Assembly (NCBI GenBank): GCA_022616395.1
Contig: JAKEEV010000342.1
Coordinates: 1 to 14,209, forward strand
Source of the DNA: Planctomycetia bacterium
GTDB lineage: Bacteria; Planctomycetota; Planctomycetia; Gemmatales; Gemmataceae
Length of the DNA: 14,209 nucleotides
Direction: 5' to 3'
In this document: positions 12,367 to 14,209 of the stretch, piece after piece
Layout of the letters: the number at the start of each line of letters is the position of its first letter
Position numbering within the stretch: position 1 is the stretch's first letter
Made by a program: the position numbers and the translations under genes
Notes under the pieces: model-generated
Seen by the model: only the letters and a program-made list of their open reading frames with translations
The model's database searches: none
What the model was told of the DNA's origin: nothing

Positions 12367-13665
12367 ATGAGTTCCACCGAACCGCCCGCGTCCAACTCAC
12401 CCCAACCGCGCCCGACAAAGGGCGCACTCTTCATCGTCTGGCTGGTCGTGTTCATCGACCTGCTTGGCTTCGGCATCGTGCTCCCCGTCATGCCGCGACA
12501 GGCGGAGCCTTATCTCACGTCACTCTCGCCGACCATGCGCGGCGTCGTGATCGGCGTGCTGTTCTCGGTCTTCTCGCTGATGCAGTTTGTGTTCTCGCCG
12601 ATGTGGGGTCGCATCTCGGATCGCATCGGCCGGCGGCCGGTTCTGCTCATCAGCTTGCTTGGTTCGGTCGTCTTCTACGCGCTTTATGGTGTCGCGGTCT
12701 CTCTCCCCGCGAGCAACGCCGAACTTGCGATTGGGTTAATGCTCCTCTCGCGAATCGGAGCGGGCATCGCGGGTGCAAGTGTCGGAACAGCAGCGGCCGT
12801 GATCGCGGACTGTACTCCGCCAGAGAAGCGTGCGAAAGGAATGGCACTCATCGGGATCGCGTTCGGAGCGGGGTTCACGCTTGGCCCGCTGATCGCGTAC
12901 TTTGGGCTGGCGATCTTCGCTCAGGAGCCGTGGGGCGTCGGCGCGCTTGCTTCCGCGTTGTCGCTCATCGCGCTACTCATCGCGCTGGTCATCTTCAAGG
13001 AAACACGCAACCCGGAGAACAAGGCAGGCAAGGAGTTCTTCAGCATCACACGCACACGCGAAGTGCTCGCGATGCCCACCGTGGGCACGCTGGTACTGAT
13101 CTACTTCCTCGCGATCTTCGCGTTCGCCAACTTCGAGGCGACACTCGCGCTGCTGACCAAATCCGCGTTCAACATGACCGACGAGGACAACTTCCTGGTG
13201 TTCGCCACTGTCGGCGCGGTGCTCATGTTTGCTGGCGGAATGTATCGGCCACTGGCGAAGAAACAGGCGGAGGTGAAGTTGCTCACCGCGGGTGTGGGAA
13301 TGATGATGCTCGGCATGTGCGGGCTAATCGGAATCGGTTACGCCGCCTCGACGCCAAGCCCCGGCGATCTCAAACTCGGCTTCTACGCTTCGATCTCGAT
13401 CTCGGTGATCGGCTTCGCGTTCGTGAACCCGTCCGTCTCCGCGCTTGTGTCGAAGCGATCCGACCCTGCACGGCAAGGCGAAGTGCTGGGCGTGAATCAG
13501 TCGTTCGCGTCTCTGGGGCGAATCCTCGGCCCGCTCCTCGGATCGGTCTTGTTCCAGATCGGCTTCTCGCACACACTGCCGTACATCGCAGCCGCGCTCA
13601 CGCTCGTCGCGGTGCTGGCTCTGCTGCCGCGTGTGGCGAACCCCGCCCGCGAGGGCGGTGGGTGA
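12367..13665 (+). CDS. Major facilitator superfamily transporter (DHA1 / TetA-like)
   Basis: A 432-residue inner-membrane protein with about 12 hydrophobic segments in two halves joined by a basic loop near residues 215-230 (KETRNPENKAGKEF). TM1 is FIVWLVVFIDLLGFGIVLPV with the Asp31 characteristic of TetA-like drug/H+ antiporters. Motif A in loop 2-3 is intact (GRISDRIGRRPV, 81-92). GAGIAGASVGTAAAVIAD is motif-B-like in TM4, and FGAGFTLGPLIAY is motif-C-like in TM5. Efflux of a small molecule is expected; the substrate is unknown. The last residues (ANPAREGG) are encoded by the left arm of a repeat palindrome, so the native C-terminus may have been replaced or trimmed. It is coupled to the hypothetical protein gene upstream. 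Confidence 0.92.
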   Translation: MSSTEPPASNSPQPRPTKGALFIVWLVVFIDLLGFGIVLPVMPRQAEPYLTSLSPTMRGVVIGVLFSVFSLMQFVFSPMWGRISDRIGRRPVLLISLLGSVVFYALYGVAVSLPASNAELAIGLMLLSRIGAGIAGASVGTAAAVIADCTPPEKRAKGMALIGIAFGAGFTLGPLIAYFGLAIFAQEPWGVGALASALSLIALLIALVIFKETRNPENKAGKEFFSITRTREVLAMPTVGTLVLIYFLAIFAFANFEATLALLTKSAFNMTDEDNFLVFATVGAVLMFAGGMYRPLAKKQAEVKLLTAGVGMMMLGMCGLIGIGYAASTPSPGDLKLGFYASISISVIGFAFVNPSVSALVSKRSDPARQGEVLGVNQSFASLGRILGPLLGSVLFQIGFSHTLPYIAAALTLVAVLALLPRVANPAREGGG

Positions 13666-13705
13666 CCTCTGCCTGGACCCCTCGCCCTCGCGGGCGGGGT
13701 TCGCC
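13635..13705. repeat. Palindrome spanning the MFS gene end
   Basis: The perfect 23-bp arms 13635-13657 and 13683-13705 (core AACCCCGCCCGCGAGGGC) flank a 25-base centre that contains the TGA stop 13663-13665. The left arm is translated as the transporter's C-terminus. The right arm ends 13 bases before the next ATG. Confidence 0.85.
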
Positions 13706-13718
13706 TGGAAGCATTGGC

Positions 13719-14209
13719 ATGACGCCCCTGGACCGCATGGAAGCGAAACGGATTGCCCTCATCAAGCCCAGCGCACTGGGAGACATCGTTCAGGCGCTGC
13801 CGGTGCTGACTGCTCTTCGCACGCGGTTCCCGACTGCGCACATCACCTGGATCGTGAACTCGTCTTACGAATCACTTCTGCACGGTCACCCGGATTTGAC
13901 CGATACGCTCGCGTTCGACCGGGCCGCGTTCAAGCAAGGCATTCGGCGAATCGTTGCTTCCACTTTTGCGTTCGTGAAGGAGCTGCGTCGCAGACGATTC
14001 GATCTGGTGATTGATCTGCAAGGACTCTTCCGCAGCGGACTGATGGCGTGGGTAACCGGAGCGCATCGGCGTGTGGGGTTCGTCATTGCTCGCGAAGGAG
14101 CGCGGTATGCCTACACGGACAAGGTGAAGTCTCCGGGACTGAACGCGGCTCACGCGGTTGATCGAATGTGGTGTGTCGCGGAAGCATTCGGAGTCGGCCA
14201 CTTGCCGAA
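13719..14209 (+). CDS. Family 9 glycosyltransferase, heptosyltransferase-like (3' end missing)
   Basis: The frame is open to the window end, giving 163 complete codons. RIALIKPSALGDIVQALPVL (11-30) is the GT9 opening strand and loop. ITWIVNSSYESLL (42-54) follows, then FDLVIDLQGLFRSGLMAW (94-111), the conserved DLQG-like motif, and RRVGFVIAREGARYAY (117-132). These match the N-terminal GT-B half of heptosyltransferase I/II (WaaC/WaaF), which adds heptose to the LPS inner core. A second ATG at 13737 (MEAKRIALIKPS) is a possible start. Together with lpxC it supports an LPS-bearing envelope. The C-terminal donor-binding half cannot be seen. Confidence 0.88.
   Translation, partial: MTPLDRMEAKRIALIKPSALGDIVQALPVLTALRTRFPTAHITWIVNSSYESLLHGHPDLTDTLAFDRAAFKQGIRRIVASTFAFVKELRRRRFDLVIDLQGLFRSGLMAWVTGAHRRVGFVIAREGARYAYTDKVKSPGLNAAHAVDRMWCVAEAFGVGHLP

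Overview
The window looks like a chromosomal stretch from a GC-rich Gram-negative bacterium of the Planctomycetes, probably Gemmataceae. This is inference from content: a DUF1080 secreted protein, short lipoproteins with a carboxypeptidase-regulatory-like fold, frequent GTG starts, weak or absent Shine-Dalgarno sites, and many palindromic interspersed repeats. No rRNA, tRNA, CRISPR array, integrase or transposase was recognised.

Layout. 1-774: 3' end of a TPR protein with a C-terminal HNH-like domain whose two catalytic histidines are replaced. 805-2931 (+): a DUF1080 secreted protein, a calcineurin-like phosphoesterase and a lipoprotein, with a large inverted repeat before the phosphoesterase. 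2992-5978 (-): an outer-membrane operon ompH-lpxC-Gfo/Idh oxidoreductase, with repeats filling its gaps. 6296-7144 (+): a promoter-like site, two consecutive hairpins, a 3 x 66-bp tandem repeat and a small lipoprotein. 7145-7512: non-coding, hairpin-rich. 7513-9464 (+): a family 2 glycosyltransferase and a SAM methyltransferase. 9489-9648: a frameshifted gene remnant. 9653-11500 (-): a compact operon of a PolB-like 3'-5' exonuclease followed by two overlapping PD-(D/E)XK-like nuclease-fold genes. 11818-13665 (+): a conserved unknown protein and an MFS transporter. 13719-end: start of a family 9 (heptosyltransferase-type) glycosyltransferase.

Theme. OmpH, LpxC, the GnnA-like oxidoreductase, GT2, methyltransferase and GT9 all fit lipopolysaccharide and outer-membrane construction. 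The exonuclease operon is a separate nucleic-acid module and is the best candidate for an undescribed multi-gene system. The leader with hairpins plus a 66-bp array is the best candidate for an undescribed RNA or small-peptide element. Several families of near-perfect inverted repeats sit on or beside stop codons. They create false N-terminal extensions, so five starts (1606, 5063, 8616, 10156, 10646) were placed inside longer open frames; 4092, 5978, 2338 and 6695 were also moved downstream on other evidence.
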